Origin: Clostridiisalibacter paucivorans DSM 22131
Lineage (GTDB): Bacteria > Bacillota > Clostridia > Tissierellales > Clostridiisalibacteraceae
Direction: 5' to 3'
Assembly (NCBI RefSeq): GCF_000620125.1
Contig: NZ_JHVL01000003.1
Span: 1 to 64,000 of the forward strand
DNA: 64,000 bases
Made by a program: the position numbers and the translations under genes. Positions 37,809 to 47,356 of this stretch are shown piece by piece. The notes beneath the pieces are model-generated. The model was not told the DNA's origin. It saw only the letters and a program-made list of their open reading frames with translations, and did not search any database. Every line of letters begins with the position of its first letter. The stretch's first letter is position 1.

Positions 37809-39838
37809 TGAATACTCACCATCCCCAAGGATTGAACTTCAACATTAGAGTCTATTTCATTATAAGATAAAACAATAATTTCACTGGTTATCTGTTCAGT
37901 TAACCTTTTAAAATATAATCTCACAATTGGTGCAGTCAATACAATTGGTTGCTCTCCTATTGCTGTAAGCTTTTCTACCTTTTTCGATAATTCATTTAAA
38001 ACCCTTTGTACTACATTAGGTTCTAAAGATAAATAGGATCCATTCTCGGTTTGATTAATAGAATCCATAATAAGTTGTTCTAATCTTCCATCTAAGGTTA
38101 TAACTTTTATTTGATTATTGTTGACATATTTTTTAGTTATATATCTAGCCATTTTTTGTCTTACATATTCAGTCAACATATCAGGGTCTCTAGTTATAGG
38201 GGCATAATCTGCTAAAGTTTCTAATATAGTTACCATATCTCTTATTGATATTTGTTCTTTAAGAAGATTTGCCAATACTTTTTGGACCTCTCCAATAGAC
38301 AATACCTTTGGCACTATTTCTTCGACTAATGCTGGATATTCTTCTTTAACATTATCTATTAGGACTTTTACATCTTGTCTTCCAACTAATTCATATGCAT
38401 TTCTTCTTATTATTTCAGTCAAATGTGTAGCAATAACTGAAGGCGGATCTACAACAGTATAACCTAATATTTCAGCCTTTTCTCTTTGTTGATCAGTAAT
38501 CCATTTAGCTGGAAGTCCAAAGGCAGGTTCCACTGTATCTATTCCCTCTATATCTCCCTGTGCTACTCCAGGATTCATAGCTAAATAATGGTCAAATAAT
38601 AGCTCTCCTGCAGATACTTCTACTCCTTTAATCTTTATTATATATTCATTAGGGTTTAATTGTATATTATCCCTCAACCTAACCATTGGAACCACAACTC
38701 CTAATTCAAGAGCTATTTGCCTCCTTATCATAACTATTCTATCTAGTAAATCTCCACCTTGATTTACATCTGCTAAAGGTATAATACCATATCCAAACTC
38801 CAATTCTATATCCTCGACTTTTAATAAAGACATAACATTTTCAGGTTTCTTAATTTCTTCTATTTCTTCTTTATCTATCTCTTCTTCCTCTTCTTCTATG
38901 GCTTCCCTCATACTAGAATACATACTATATCCACTAACTATAAATATTGAAGCCAATAGGAAAAATGGTATTGTAGGTAATCCAACAATGCCTAAAAATA
39001 TCAAAACTCCACCTACCAAAAACATAACCTTTGGATGAGTTCCAAATAGCTGTTTTATTAGGTCTTGTCCTAAATTAGAATCTGATGCTGCTCTAGTAAC
39101 CACTATACCTGTAGCAGTAGATATTAAAAGGGCTGGTATCTGACTAACTAAACCATCTCCTACAGTTAAAAGGGTATATTTGCCAAGGGCCTCTCCAAAA
39201 GTTAATCCTTTAGATAGTATGCCTATAGCAAATCCTGCTCCAATATTTAATATTGTAATTACTATTCCTGCTATGGCATCACCCTTTACAAATTTACTGG
39301 CACCATCCATAGCCCCATAAAAATCAGACTCTCTTTGTATATCCCTTCTTCTTATCTTTGCTTCTTGATCAGTCATTAGACCTGAATTTAAATCAGCATC
39401 AATAGCCATCTGTTTTCCAGGCATAGCATCTAAGGTAAACCTTGCAGCAACTTCAGCTACCCTTTCAGAACCTTTAGTAATAACTATAAATTGAATTATA
39501 ACTATTATTAAAAATATAATAAATCCAACTATTGCATTTCCTCTTATTACAAAATTTCCAAATGCTTCAATTACATCTCCTGCATATCCATCAGATAATA
39601 TATATCTAGTTGTGGAAATATTTAATGATAGCCTAAATAGTGTAGTAATAAGCAATAGTGAAGGAAATATAGAAAATTGTAATGGTTCCTTAGTATACAT
39701 ACTTATCATCAGTATTAATAACGCAATTGAAATATTTAAACTCAAAAGTATGTCTAATGTCCATAAAGGTACTGGAATAATTATTGTTATGACTATTGCT
39801 ATTATACCTAATGCAACATACATATCTCCAAATTTCAT
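37805..39838 (-). CDS. flhA: Flagellar export gate protein FlhA
   Basis: 677 aa. About eight N-terminal transmembrane helices with the FHIPEP-region loop (AKIRRRDIQRESDFYGAMDG), then a large cytoplasmic substrate-docking domain (about 330-677). It forms the nonameric export ring with FliPQR/FlhB. It lies between flhB and flhF. Confidence 0.97.
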   Translation of the reverse strand: MKFGDMYVALGIIAIVITIIIPVPLWTLDILLSLNISIALLILMISMYTKEPLQFSIFPSLLLITTLFRLSLNISTTRYILSDGYAGDVIEAFGNFVIRGNAIVGFIIFLIIVIIQFIVITKGSERVAEVAARFTLDAMPGKQMAIDADLNSGLMTDQEAKIRRRDIQRESDFYGAMDGASKFVKGDAIAGIVITILNIGAGFAIGILSKGLTFGEALGKYTLLTVGDGLVSQIPALLISTATGIVVTRAASDSNLGQDLIKQLFGTHPKVMFLVGGVLIFLGIVGLPTIPFFLLASIFIVSGYSMYSSMREAIEEEEEEIDKEEIEEIKKPENVMSLLKVEDIELEFGYGIIPLADVNQGGDLLDRIVMIRRQIALELGVVVPMVRLRDNIQLNPNEYIIKIKGVEVSAGELLFDHYLAMNPGVAQGDIEGIDTVEPAFGLPAKWITDQQREKAEILGYTVVDPPSVIATHLTEIIRRNAYELVGRQDVKVLIDNVKEEYPALVEEIVPKVLSIGEVQKVLANLLKEQISIRDMVTILETLADYAPITRDPDMLTEYVRQKMARYITKKYVNNNQIKVITLDGRLEQLIMDSINQTENGSYLSLEPNVVQRVLNELSKKVEKLTAIGEQPIVLTAPIVRLYFKRLTEQITSEIIVLSYNEIDSNVEVQSLGMVSIQ

Positions 39839-39853
39839 AGTTTGCTCCTTTCA

Positions 39854-40942
39854 TTAGCTTTTAAGGCTATATACGTATGCCAATATTTCAGCTACCCCTT
39901 GATATAGTTCCTCAGGGATTATATCTCCAATTTCAGTCATGCTATATAGACTTCTAGCTAAAGGTTTATTTTCAACTATAGGCAACGAAGACTTCTTTGC
40001 AATTTTTTTTATATTTTCAGCAATTAGATCCTTTCCCTTAGCTAAAACATAAGGGGCATCATACAGTTCCTTGTTATATTTCAATGCTATAGCATAATGA
40101 GTAGGGTTTGTTATTATTACATCTGCATTTGGTACATCTTGCATCATTCTACTCATAGCAACTTGCCTTTGTTTCTCTTTTATTTTAGATTTAATCTGAG
40201 GATCTCCCTCAGTCTGTTTATATTCTTCTTTTACCTCTTGTTTACTCATTTTTAAATTACGTTCGTAATCCCACCATTGATATGCATAATCCAATACAGC
40301 TAAAAGTAAAAGCACGCCAGCAGATCTTATCGCTACACCAAATGCCAAATCTCCAATAGTTTTAACAATACTACTTACACTCATATCATATAAGGAAAAT
40401 ATATCATATAATTTTTTAACACAATATACATAAATTATATATCCTAGTAAAAATATCTTTATGAAAGACTTTACAAGCTCCACTATAGACTTAGTAGAAA
40501 AAATCCGTTTAAAACCTTCTAGAGGATTTACTCTGCTAAATTTAACACCAAGAGTCTTTGTGGTAAATAAGAAACCAACCTGCATATAATTTGTTGCTAT
40601 ACCTATTACAAAAGCAACTGCCATTATAGGAAATACTAATTTCATTACTATATAAAATAACTTTAAAACAAAAATGTATATACCTTTCTTGTTAAAAAGA
40701 TCTAGGTAAATAGTATAATCAGCAAGTATCTTCTTTGTAAACTCTCCTAAGTTATCATTCATATACCCACCAAATATCTTTAACCCTAGAAATACAGATA
40801 TAAGTACCAATGCAGAATTTATTTCTTTGCTTTGTAAAACCTGACCTTTTTCTCTAGATTCTTTTCTTTTTTTACTAGTGGGCTTTTCTGTTTTCTCTTC
40901 ATCTGCAAATAATTGCAAATTTACATTATAAGGATAATTCAT
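39854..40942 (-). CDS. flhB: Flagellar export switch protein FlhB
   Basis: 362 aa. Four transmembrane helices after a basic N-terminus (KTEKPTSKKRKESREKGQV) and a cytoplasmic domain with the autocleavage site NPTH in ADVIITNPTHYAIALKY. Cleavage between Asn and Pro switches export from rod/hook to filament substrates. It lies four bases after fliR; in some clostridia the two are fused, but here they are separate. Confidence 0.97.
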   Translation of the reverse strand: MNYPYNVNLQLFADEEKTEKPTSKKRKESREKGQVLQSKEINSALVLISVFLGLKIFGGYMNDNLGEFTKKILADYTIYLDLFNKKGIYIFVLKLFYIVMKLVFPIMAVAFVIGIATNYMQVGFLFTTKTLGVKFSRVNPLEGFKRIFSTKSIVELVKSFIKIFLLGYIIYVYCVKKLYDIFSLYDMSVSSIVKTIGDLAFGVAIRSAGVLLLLAVLDYAYQWWDYERNLKMSKQEVKEEYKQTEGDPQIKSKIKEKQRQVAMSRMMQDVPNADVIITNPTHYAIALKYNKELYDAPYVLAKGKDLIAENIKKIAKKSSLPIVENKPLARSLYSMTEIGDIIPEELYQGVAEILAYVYSLKS

Positions 40943-40946
40943 ATTA

Positions 40947-41732
40947 TCATCCTTTACTTAATATCTTTAGCAATATCTGTATTTGCTCATACATATGTCC
41001 AAATATATTCTTAACTAATATAATATATAAGGGCATAACCACAATCACAGTAACTATACCCACTATGATTTTTAAAGGCATACCTACTATAAAGACATTC
41101 ATTTGAGGCATAGTTCTAGCCAATATACCTAAAAAAACATTGACTATAAAAATAGTTGCTAAAACAGGACTACTTATTTTAAACCCGATAATAAATATTT
41201 CCCCAAATATTTTTGTAATTAAAGAAATTAAAGATTCATCAAAAACCATACCATTTATTGGTATTATATTATAAGAGTCAATTATTCCCGTTAACAAAAT
41301 ATGGTGACCATCTATTGTTAAGAAAATCAAAAGAGCCATTATATAATAAAAGTTACCTGAAATAGGTACTTGAGCATTACTTTGGGGATCGAAAACATTT
41401 ACCATCCCAAACCCTATCTGCATATCTATTACCTGTCCTGCTATAAAGAAAGAAATAAAAAATAAATAAGAAATAAATCCCATAAGCAAACCAATAGATA
41501 GTTCTTTTATTAAAACTGTAATAACCTGAAGGCCTCTAATATTTTCAACATTTACTGTACTCACTAATACAAGAGAAAAAAATATAGATATCACTATTTT
41601 ATATATCATAGGTATATTCTTACGACTAAATATTGGGGTTATAATAAATATTCCTGATATCCTCATAAATATCAATAAAAAAACATCAAATTTTAAAAAA
41701 ATCTCATCTATAATAGTATTCATTATCCACAC
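40947..41732 (-). CDS. fliR: Flagellar export gate protein FliR
   Basis: 261-aa membrane protein of the FliP5-FliQ4-FliR1 export gate, with about six hydrophobic segments and the family stretch MGFISYLFFISFFIAGQVID and MVNVFDPQ. It follows fliQ by 13 bases. Confidence 0.95.
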   Translation of the reverse strand: MWIMNTIIDEIFLKFDVFLLIFMRISGIFIITPIFSRKNIPMIYKIVISIFFSLVLVSTVNVENIRGLQVITVLIKELSIGLLMGFISYLFFISFFIAGQVIDMQIGFGMVNVFDPQSNAQVPISGNFYYIMALLIFLTIDGHHILLTGIIDSYNIIPINGMVFDESLISLITKIFGEIFIIGFKISSPVLATIFIVNVFLGILARTMPQMNVFIVGMPLKIIVGIVTVIVVMPLYIILVKNIFGHMYEQIQILLKILSKG

Positions 41733-41745
41733 CTAAGCAAATCAT

Positions 41746-42015
41746 TTATTGTACGTATAAATTTATATTAGAAAATAAATTATAAGCAAAATCTATTATA
41801 ATATTTAGTATCCATGGTCCAAATATTATAAATGCTAATAGAACAGCCAAGATTTTTGGTATAAATGCAAGAGTAGCCTCTTGAATTTGAGTCGTAGCCT
41901 GAAAAATACTTACTAAAAGACCTACTATAAGGCCAAATCCTAACATTGGAGCCGATAACATAAGCACTGTTTTCATAGCATCATGGGCCAGTTTTACAAT
42001 ATCTCCTTGTTCCAT
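41746..42015 (-). CDS. fliQ: Flagellar export gate protein FliQ
   Basis: 89-aa protein with two hydrophobic helices and the family motif LVGLLVSIFQATTQIQE-type (GLLVSIFQATTQIQEATL). It forms part of the export gate with FliP and FliR. GGAGG precedes the ATG. Confidence 0.95.
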   Translation of the reverse strand: MEQGDIVKLAHDAMKTVLMLSAPMLGFGLIVGLLVSIFQATTQIQEATLAFIPKILAVLLAFIIFGPWILNIIIDFAYNLFSNINLYVQ

Positions 42016-42028
42016 TTTAGACCTCCTT

Positions 42029-42775
42029 TTAATTAAAGCCAGTTATTATAGATTTTATAATAAGATTCCATCCATCCACCATTATAAATAATAGTATCTT
42101 AAATGGCAGTGAAATCATTACTGGAGGCAACATCATCATACCCATAGACATAAGTGTACTAGCTACAACCATATCTATAACTAAAAAGGGTATAAATAAT
42201 ACAAATCCCATTTGAAATGCTGTTTTTAATTCACTAATCATAAAAGCTGGTACTAACACTTTAGTTGGTACATCATCTAGGTCAAAGTTCTCATCAATGT
42301 CTATTTCTGATACGCTCACAAATAATGCAAGATCCTTTGTCCTAGTCTGTCTATACATAAATTCTCTTAAAGGCTCCATTCCCTTTTCAATAGCCTCTGT
42401 TTGACTAATCTCTTCATTTATATATGGTTTTATAGCATCATGGTTTATCTCAGTAGCTACAGGTGCCATAGTAAAAAAAGTCAAAAACAACGCCAATCCT
42501 ATCAAAACCTGATTTGGCGGTGTTTGTTGAGTCGAAAGTGCATTCCTAATAAAAGATAAGACAATTATTATCCTAGTAAAACTAGTCATCATTATAAGAA
42601 TAGCAGGGACAAAAGTCAAAACAGTCAATAGTATTAGTAACTGTATACTAGTTGCATAGTCTTCTATCGCAAAGGGTTGTCCTAAAAAATTAATCTCTGG
42701 TGCAGCATAAACTGAAGTTCCTTTAATTAAAATTATAATCATTGCCGAAATAAGGACTTTATTCCTATTCTTCAT
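42029..42775 (-). CDS. fliP: Flagellar export gate protein FliP
   Basis: 248 aa with a cleavable-looking signal sequence (about 1-24, ending VYAAPEI), then helices with MMTSFTRIIIVLSFIRNAL and the C-terminal DMVVASTLMSMGMMMLPP signature. ATG 42775 has AAGGA eight bases upstream; the frame opens earlier but overlaps fliO further. It overlaps the fliO stop by 11 bases. Confidence 0.95.
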   Translation of the reverse strand: MKNRNKVLISAMIIILIKGTSVYAAPEINFLGQPFAIEDYATSIQLLILLTVLTFVPAILIMMTSFTRIIIVLSFIRNALSTQQTPPNQVLIGLALFLTFFTMAPVATEINHDAIKPYINEEISQTEAIEKGMEPLREFMYRQTRTKDLALFVSVSEIDIDENFDLDDVPTKVLVPAFMISELKTAFQMGFVLFIPFLVIDMVVASTLMSMGMMMLPPVMISLPFKILLFIMVDGWNLIIKSIITGFN

Positions 42776-43187
42776 CTGTGTCATCCTTATCATTTTTATT
42801 TGTTTTCTTAAATACATTTTGTTTTTTTAGTTTATAAGCTTTTAAATATTCTTTAAAAGAATAACTTAAGTCTTTATTTGAACCTTCGTGTTTAATTTCT
42901 ACTTCTCCATCTTCATATCTATCAATTACTTCAAAATTCTTTTCTCCTATCATAACAGCATAATATTTCCCTAATATATACAATAATACAATTTTATTTT
43001 TATTATCTATCATCATATATTCTAAGACTTTAATATTACCAGTAGATTTACTAGTTAAAGATCTCTTAGCCAAAAATTTGGTAAATATATACGCCAAAAA
43101 TAAGATTACTATAAAAAAAATAATATACAGAATAATATTGAATATATATCCAATTTGAGACTCTCCATAATAAAAAGCAAAAACCAT
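42765..43187 (-). CDS. fliO: Flagellar biosynthesis protein FliO (FliZ of Bacillus)
   Basis: 140 aa with one N-terminal transmembrane helix (about 12-32) and a small cytoplasmic FliO domain (NIKVLEYMMIDNKNKIVLLYI), then a highly charged tail. FliO assists FliP complex assembly. Assigned mainly by position before fliPQR plus this layout. Confidence 0.88.
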   Translation of the reverse strand: MVFAFYYGESQIGYIFNIILYIIFFIVILFLAYIFTKFLAKRSLTSKSTGNIKVLEYMMIDNKNKIVLLYILGKYYAVMIGEKNFEVIDRYEDGEVEIKHEGSNKDLSYSFKEYLKAYKLKKQNVFKKTNKNDKDDTDEE

Positions 43188-43191
43188 TATT

Positions 43192-43554
43192 TTACCCCAA
43201 TACTTTTTTTACTGCTTCAAGTACCCTATCTGCTTGAAATGGCTTAACAATAAAGTCTTTAGCCCCAGCCTGTATAGCTTCTATCACCATCGCTTGCTGT
43301 CCCATAGCAGAACACATAACAATTTTAGCATCATTATTAATCTTTTTTATTTCTTTAACTGCCTGTATACCATCTACTTCAGGCATAGTTATATCCATTA
43401 TTACTAAATCAGGACTCAATTCTTTGTATTTTTCTATTGCCTTAGCTCCATTTTCAGCCTCTCCTAAAATATCATATCCATTTTTTGATAAAATATCTTT
43501 AATCATCATCCTCATAAAAGCTGCATCATCAACTATTAAAATACCTTTACCCAT
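43192..43554 (-). CDS. cheY: Chemotaxis response regulator CheY
   Basis: 120-aa single receiver domain with acidic pair Asp9-Asp10, phospho-acceptor Asp54 (VIMDITMPEVDG), the Ser of MCSAMG and Lys of VKPF. CheY-P binds FliM and FliY. In B. subtilis-type systems CheY-P promotes counter-clockwise rotation. Located after fliY, as in B. subtilis. Confidence 0.96.
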   Translation of the reverse strand: MGKGILIVDDAAFMRMMIKDILSKNGYDILGEAENGAKAIEKYKELSPDLVIMDITMPEVDGIQAVKEIKKINNDAKIVMCSAMGQQAMVIEAIQAGAKDFIVKPFQADRVLEAVKKVLG

Positions 43555-43571
43555 ATTAATTCCTCCCTTTA

Positions 43572-44726
43572 CTATTTACTAATTCTTTTAGATGGTTTCA
43601 GTATATCTGTTACCCTAATTCCAAAATTATCATCAATTACAACTACCTCTCCCTTAGCAATGAATTTTCCATTAGCAAAAATCTCCAAAGGTTCTCCTAC
43701 CAACTTGTCCAATTCTATAATTGTTCCTGGACCATATTCCAATATTTCATTTATCTTCCTTGTAGTCCTTCCAAGCTCAACGGTTATTTCAATAGGTATA
43801 TCCTGTATCATATCAATGCTTTCATTATATATTATATTTTCCCTTTTATCAAAGGAGTTAAACTTAACTTTTTGTACATTTACTTGTTCTTCCTTTGACA
43901 CTTTATTTCCATTAGTTTTAGACTCTTCATAAGAATCACTATAATCAGCCTTTGGTGGCATATATATTTCTTCATTGTTGTCGTCATCCTGATAGTCTTC
44001 ATATGCCAAATTGTTAACTGATGTATCTATATTTGACTCATCTTTATGTTCATCACTTTTAAGCAGTTCAGTAGTTAACTTCTTAGCAAAATCAAAGGGT
44101 AATATTTGCATTATCTGGCTGTCAATCAAATCTCCTACTACCATTTTAAAGGAAACTTTTACAACCTTTCCATTTATATCAAATATATTAGTGTCAACAT
44201 CTGCATTATTAAACTGCATTTCAAAAGCTCGTGGTGGATCTATATCTATTTTCTTAGAGAAAATTTCAGACAAAGATGTACTTGCAGATCCTACCATCTG
44301 ATTCATAGCCTCACTTATAGCGCTTAAATCCATTTCATTTAAGTCTCTATCAGTATTGGTTCCATCTCCTCCCATCATTAAGTCAGTAATTACCTTAACA
44401 TCTTCAATTTTAAGTATCAAGAGGTTTGCACCTTGTAATCCTTCTTTATATTTTACATCAACAGCAACAAAAGGTCTTGGATATTCATCTGATAAATCTT
44501 CTAAAGTAATTACTTCCACATTTGGAGTGGTGATAAGTACCTTTTGGCCTAATAGTGTAAACAACGTGGTAGCTGCAGTACCCATGCTTATATTACCAAT
44601 TTCACCCAATGCATCTCTTTCTACATCGCTTAAATCTTCAAGATTATTATCTTCATTGGTATCTTCAGAGTCACTACCATTAAGAAGGGCATCTATTTCT
44701 TCTTGGGATAACATATCGCTATTCAT
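43572..44726 (-). CDS. fliY: Flagellar switch phosphatase FliY
   Basis: 384 aa. N-terminal CheY-P-binding peptide (MLSQEEIDALLNG), a CheC-like phosphatase region with two motifs (LSDVERDALGEIGNISMG and MDLSAISEAMNQMVGSAS), an acidic linker (about 230-275) and a C-terminal FliN/SpoA domain (ITVELGRTTRKINEILE to the end). It is the C-ring's CheY-P phosphatase. ATG 44726 overlaps the fliM stop by eight bases. Confidence 0.95.
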   Translation of the reverse strand: MNSDMLSQEEIDALLNGSDSEDTNEDNNLEDLSDVERDALGEIGNISMGTAATTLFTLLGQKVLITTPNVEVITLEDLSDEYPRPFVAVDVKYKEGLQGANLLILKIEDVKVITDLMMGGDGTNTDRDLNEMDLSAISEAMNQMVGSASTSLSEIFSKKIDIDPPRAFEMQFNNADVDTNIFDINGKVVKVSFKMVVGDLIDSQIMQILPFDFAKKLTTELLKSDEHKDESNIDTSVNNLAYEDYQDDDNNEEIYMPPKADYSDSYEESKTNGNKVSKEEQVNVQKVKFNSFDKRENIIYNESIDMIQDIPIEITVELGRTTRKINEILEYGPGTIIELDKLVGEPLEIFANGKFIAKGEVVVIDDNFGIRVTDILKPSKRISK

Positions 44727-45714
44727 CTGTATCATCACCATCCTTTTTAACCTTAGTTATTTTAACTGCCATATTATTTCCAATAGTTCCTGATTCACAG
44801 TAAAATTTCAAACTGGAACCTATCTTTATTTTAGCCTCATCTGTTTTCATATTATCTAATCTAATGACATCACCAATTTGGAGTTCCAATAGCTCTCTTA
44901 CACTTAAAGTAGCTGATCCCAATTCAGCTTTTAATAAAATGGATGATTTTTTTAACCTATCTTCAATAACTTCCATATCGTCCTTTTTACTACTTCTTTT
45001 AGTCTTTGTAAACCACAATTTAGTACTTAATCTATCCATTATAGATTCAATTACAATATGAGGTATACAGATGTTAAACATGCCTTCTATTGACCCTATA
45101 GATATATTTAAAGTAATAAGTGCTATAGTTTCACTAGGTGATATTATTTGTGCAAACTGAGGATTAGTTTCTATCTTACTCAATATAGGATTTAATTTTA
45201 TTACATTCTCCCACGCCTCAGCAATAAGAGCCATCATTCTCTGAATTATTCTTTTTAATAATGTAATTTCTATCTCTGTAAAAGACCTACTTTCAACTGT
45301 ATTCTCACCACTTCCACCAAGCAATCTTTCTAGCATCGCAAAGGCAATATCAGTAGAAATATCTATAATTATTTCTCCTGGCAAAGGATTAAATTCTATT
45401 ATAGAAAGAAATGCAGGATTGGTTATGGCATTACTAAATTCATTATATGCATATTGGTCTACTGTCAAAACCGACGTTTTAACAGGTGCCCTTAAATACC
45501 CAGATAAAAATGTCTGTAACAATCGTCCAAAGTTATCATGTATTATCTCAAGGGTTCTTAGTTGGTCTTTAGCCATTTTCTGTGGATTTCTAAAATCATA
45601 TTTCTTTACTCTCTTATCTTTAGAATCTTCCTTCATTTCTTTGGCATCAACTTCACCTTCATTCAAAGCCTTAAGTAGGGCATCTATTTCATTTTGGGAC
45701 AAAACTTCAGACAA
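44719..45714 (-). CDS. fliM: Flagellar motor switch protein FliM
   Basis: 331 aa. N-terminal CheY-binding peptide LSQNEIDALL, a CheC-like middle domain without the phosphatase motif, and a C-terminal SpoA domain (AELGSATLSVRELLELQIGD). It forms the C-ring between FliG and FliY. Confidence 0.97.
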   Translation of the reverse strand: MSEVLSQNEIDALLKALNEGEVDAKEMKEDSKDKRVKKYDFRNPQKMAKDQLRTLEIIHDNFGRLLQTFLSGYLRAPVKTSVLTVDQYAYNEFSNAITNPAFLSIIEFNPLPGEIIIDISTDIAFAMLERLLGGSGENTVESRSFTEIEITLLKRIIQRMMALIAEAWENVIKLNPILSKIETNPQFAQIISPSETIALITLNISIGSIEGMFNICIPHIVIESIMDRLSTKLWFTKTKRSSKKDDMEVIEDRLKKSSILLKAELGSATLSVRELLELQIGDVIRLDNMKTDEAKIKIGSSLKFYCESGTIGNNMAVKITKVKKDGDDTDE

Positions 45715-45727
45715 TATTAATACCCCC

Positions 45728-46141
45728 CTACTGTACTATTAATTCATTGAAATATATGTTAGTAATTGTATTTGTATCATATATTTTGTTTGCATTCTCA
45801 GTTATTTCTCTTTGAAGATTTTTCTGTCCTTCTTTACCTTCTATTTCATCCATTGTTTTACTTCTTACAATTTCATTTATCTTATTCTTTATTAAAAAAT
45901 TCTTTTGTTCCAAAGTAGTTTTTAATTCTTCATCTGTGAACTCTATAGTAATATCACATTTTAAAATCCTATTACTATCCTTTATGTTGCAAAATATACT
46001 ACCTATATTATAATATAGGTTTTCTTTAGGTTTCTCCACCTTATTCTTATTCATTGTATATATACCAAAAACTGTGCCTGAAATTATAGCTATGCCTATA
46101 AGTGCAGCAACTGCTATAACTATAGTTTTTTTTGTACTCAT
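45728..46141 (-). CDS. fliL: Flagellar basal-body-associated protein FliL
   Basis: 137 aa: one N-terminal transmembrane helix (about 7-29) and a periplasmic-side FliL domain ending YFNELIVQ. FliL surrounds the stator and helps its function. It sits directly after motB. Confidence 0.9.
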   Translation of the reverse strand: MSTKKTIVIAVAALIGIAIISGTVFGIYTMNKNKVEKPKENLYYNIGSIFCNIKDSNRILKCDITIEFTDEELKTTLEQKNFLIKNKINEIVRSKTMDEIEGKEGQKNLQREITENANKIYDTNTITNIYFNELIVQ

Positions 46142-46160
46142 GTAACCAACTCCTTGTCCT

Positions 46161-46898
46161 TTAGTTGGGTTCCCATTTATTATAGTCAGATTTGAGAATT
46201 ACTATATCCACCCTTCTGTTCTTTGCCTTATTAATTGAACTATTATTAGGTGCAACAGGCCTATTAGGTCCATATCCAGAAGCAGATATTCTTCTACCAT
46301 CTATACCCTTTTCTTCCTCTAAAAGCCTAAGTACATTAGTAGCCCTAATAACAGATAACTCCCAATTCGAAGGAAACCTTGCAGTATTTATCCTATCTGT
46401 GTCTGTATGCCCTTCTATTTTAATATGCTTATCTTTAAATTCCTCCTGAGTCAAAATATCACCAATATAAAGTATCACTTCTCTGGCCTTTGGCTTTAAC
46501 TCTGCTCTACCTGAATCAAAGAAAAGATTGTCTAAAACTCTTATAACAAGACCCCTTTCATCTATATTGGTACTAATTTTAGATTCTAACCCTTTGCCCT
46601 CAGCATATTCTTCTATGTATTGACTAAGTCTTTGGAAATCCTCAGCCTCCTGTGTATCAAAATCAACAATAGTATCATTCTCTCTGTTTATATAAGGGGC
46701 ATCTTGGATAGTTTTTCCTCCTTCAAAAACTCCTAATGAACCTTGAAAAGACTTTAATATAGCTTGAAATTTCTGAGAATCAACCTCTGAAAAGGAAAAT
46801 AATAGAACAAAGAAACACAATAATAAAGTTACCAAATCTGCATAGGTATTCAGCCATCCCTGAGTATTTTGTTGTGACTGTTTTTTACGACTCTTCAT
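46161..46898 (-). CDS. motB: Flagellar stator protein MotB
   Basis: 245 aa. One transmembrane helix carries the essential ion-binding Asp21 (NTYADLVTLLLCFFVLLF), then a plug/linker and a C-terminal OmpA-like peptidoglycan-binding domain (FFDSGRAELKPKA, IEGHTDTDRI, NRRVDIVI). It looks fully intact, although its partner gene motA is interrupted. It starts two bases after the motA stop. Confidence 0.95.
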   Translation of the reverse strand: MKSRKKQSQQNTQGWLNTYADLVTLLLCFFVLLFSFSEVDSQKFQAILKSFQGSLGVFEGGKTIQDAPYINRENDTIVDFDTQEAEDFQRLSQYIEEYAEGKGLESKISTNIDERGLVIRVLDNLFFDSGRAELKPKAREVILYIGDILTQEEFKDKHIKIEGHTDTDRINTARFPSNWELSVIRATNVLRLLEEEKGIDGRRISASGYGPNRPVAPNNSSINKAKNRRVDIVILKSDYNKWEPN

Positions 46899-46900
46899 AT

Positions 46901-47347
46901 CTATTCCTCACTTTCCATTGCAGCTTCCCTTTCCCTAAATTGAGGTGCAATAAAGGTTTTTAATTTTTCTTCTATAATTCTGGGGTTTTCACCAGCTTGT
47001 ATAGATAAAAGTCCCTCAACCATCATTTCTTTTTTAGCCAATTCTTTCTTACTCCTTCCTTTAAGCTTATTGGCCACAGGTAAAAAAATCAAATTGGCAA
47101 GTACTGCTCCATAGAACGTAGTTATCAAAGCCACAGACATATTAGGGCCAACAGTAGAAGGATCTTCTAACTCCTTAAGCATATTTATAAGCCCAATTAG
47201 CGTACCTATCATACCAAAAGCAGGTGCAAAGGTACCCATGGTTTCGAAGATTCCCTGTCCTTCACCATGCCTTTCTTCTGTAAATATAAGCTCTGTTTCC
47301 AATATATTTCTAACTAATTCAGGATCTGTTCCATCTACAATAAGCAT
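46901..47347 (-). CDS. MotA C-terminal fragment (TM3-TM4 half)
   Basis: 148-aa open frame starting at ATG 47347, nine bases after the in-frame stop. AAGGGA four bases before the ATG could allow re-initiation. It holds the rest of the cytoplasmic loop (LIVDGTDPELVRNILETEL), TM3 and TM4 with both conserved prolines, and the C-terminal cytoplasmic tail. Whether it is translated is unknown. Confidence 0.5.
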   Translation of the reverse strand: MLIVDGTDPELVRNILETELIFTEERHGEGQGIFETMGTFAPAFGMIGTLIGLINMLKELEDPSTVGPNMSVALITTFYGAVLANLIFLPVANKLKGRSKKELAKKEMMVEGLLSIQAGENPRIIEEKLKTFIAPQFREREAAMESEE

Positions 47348-47356
47348 AATTCCCTT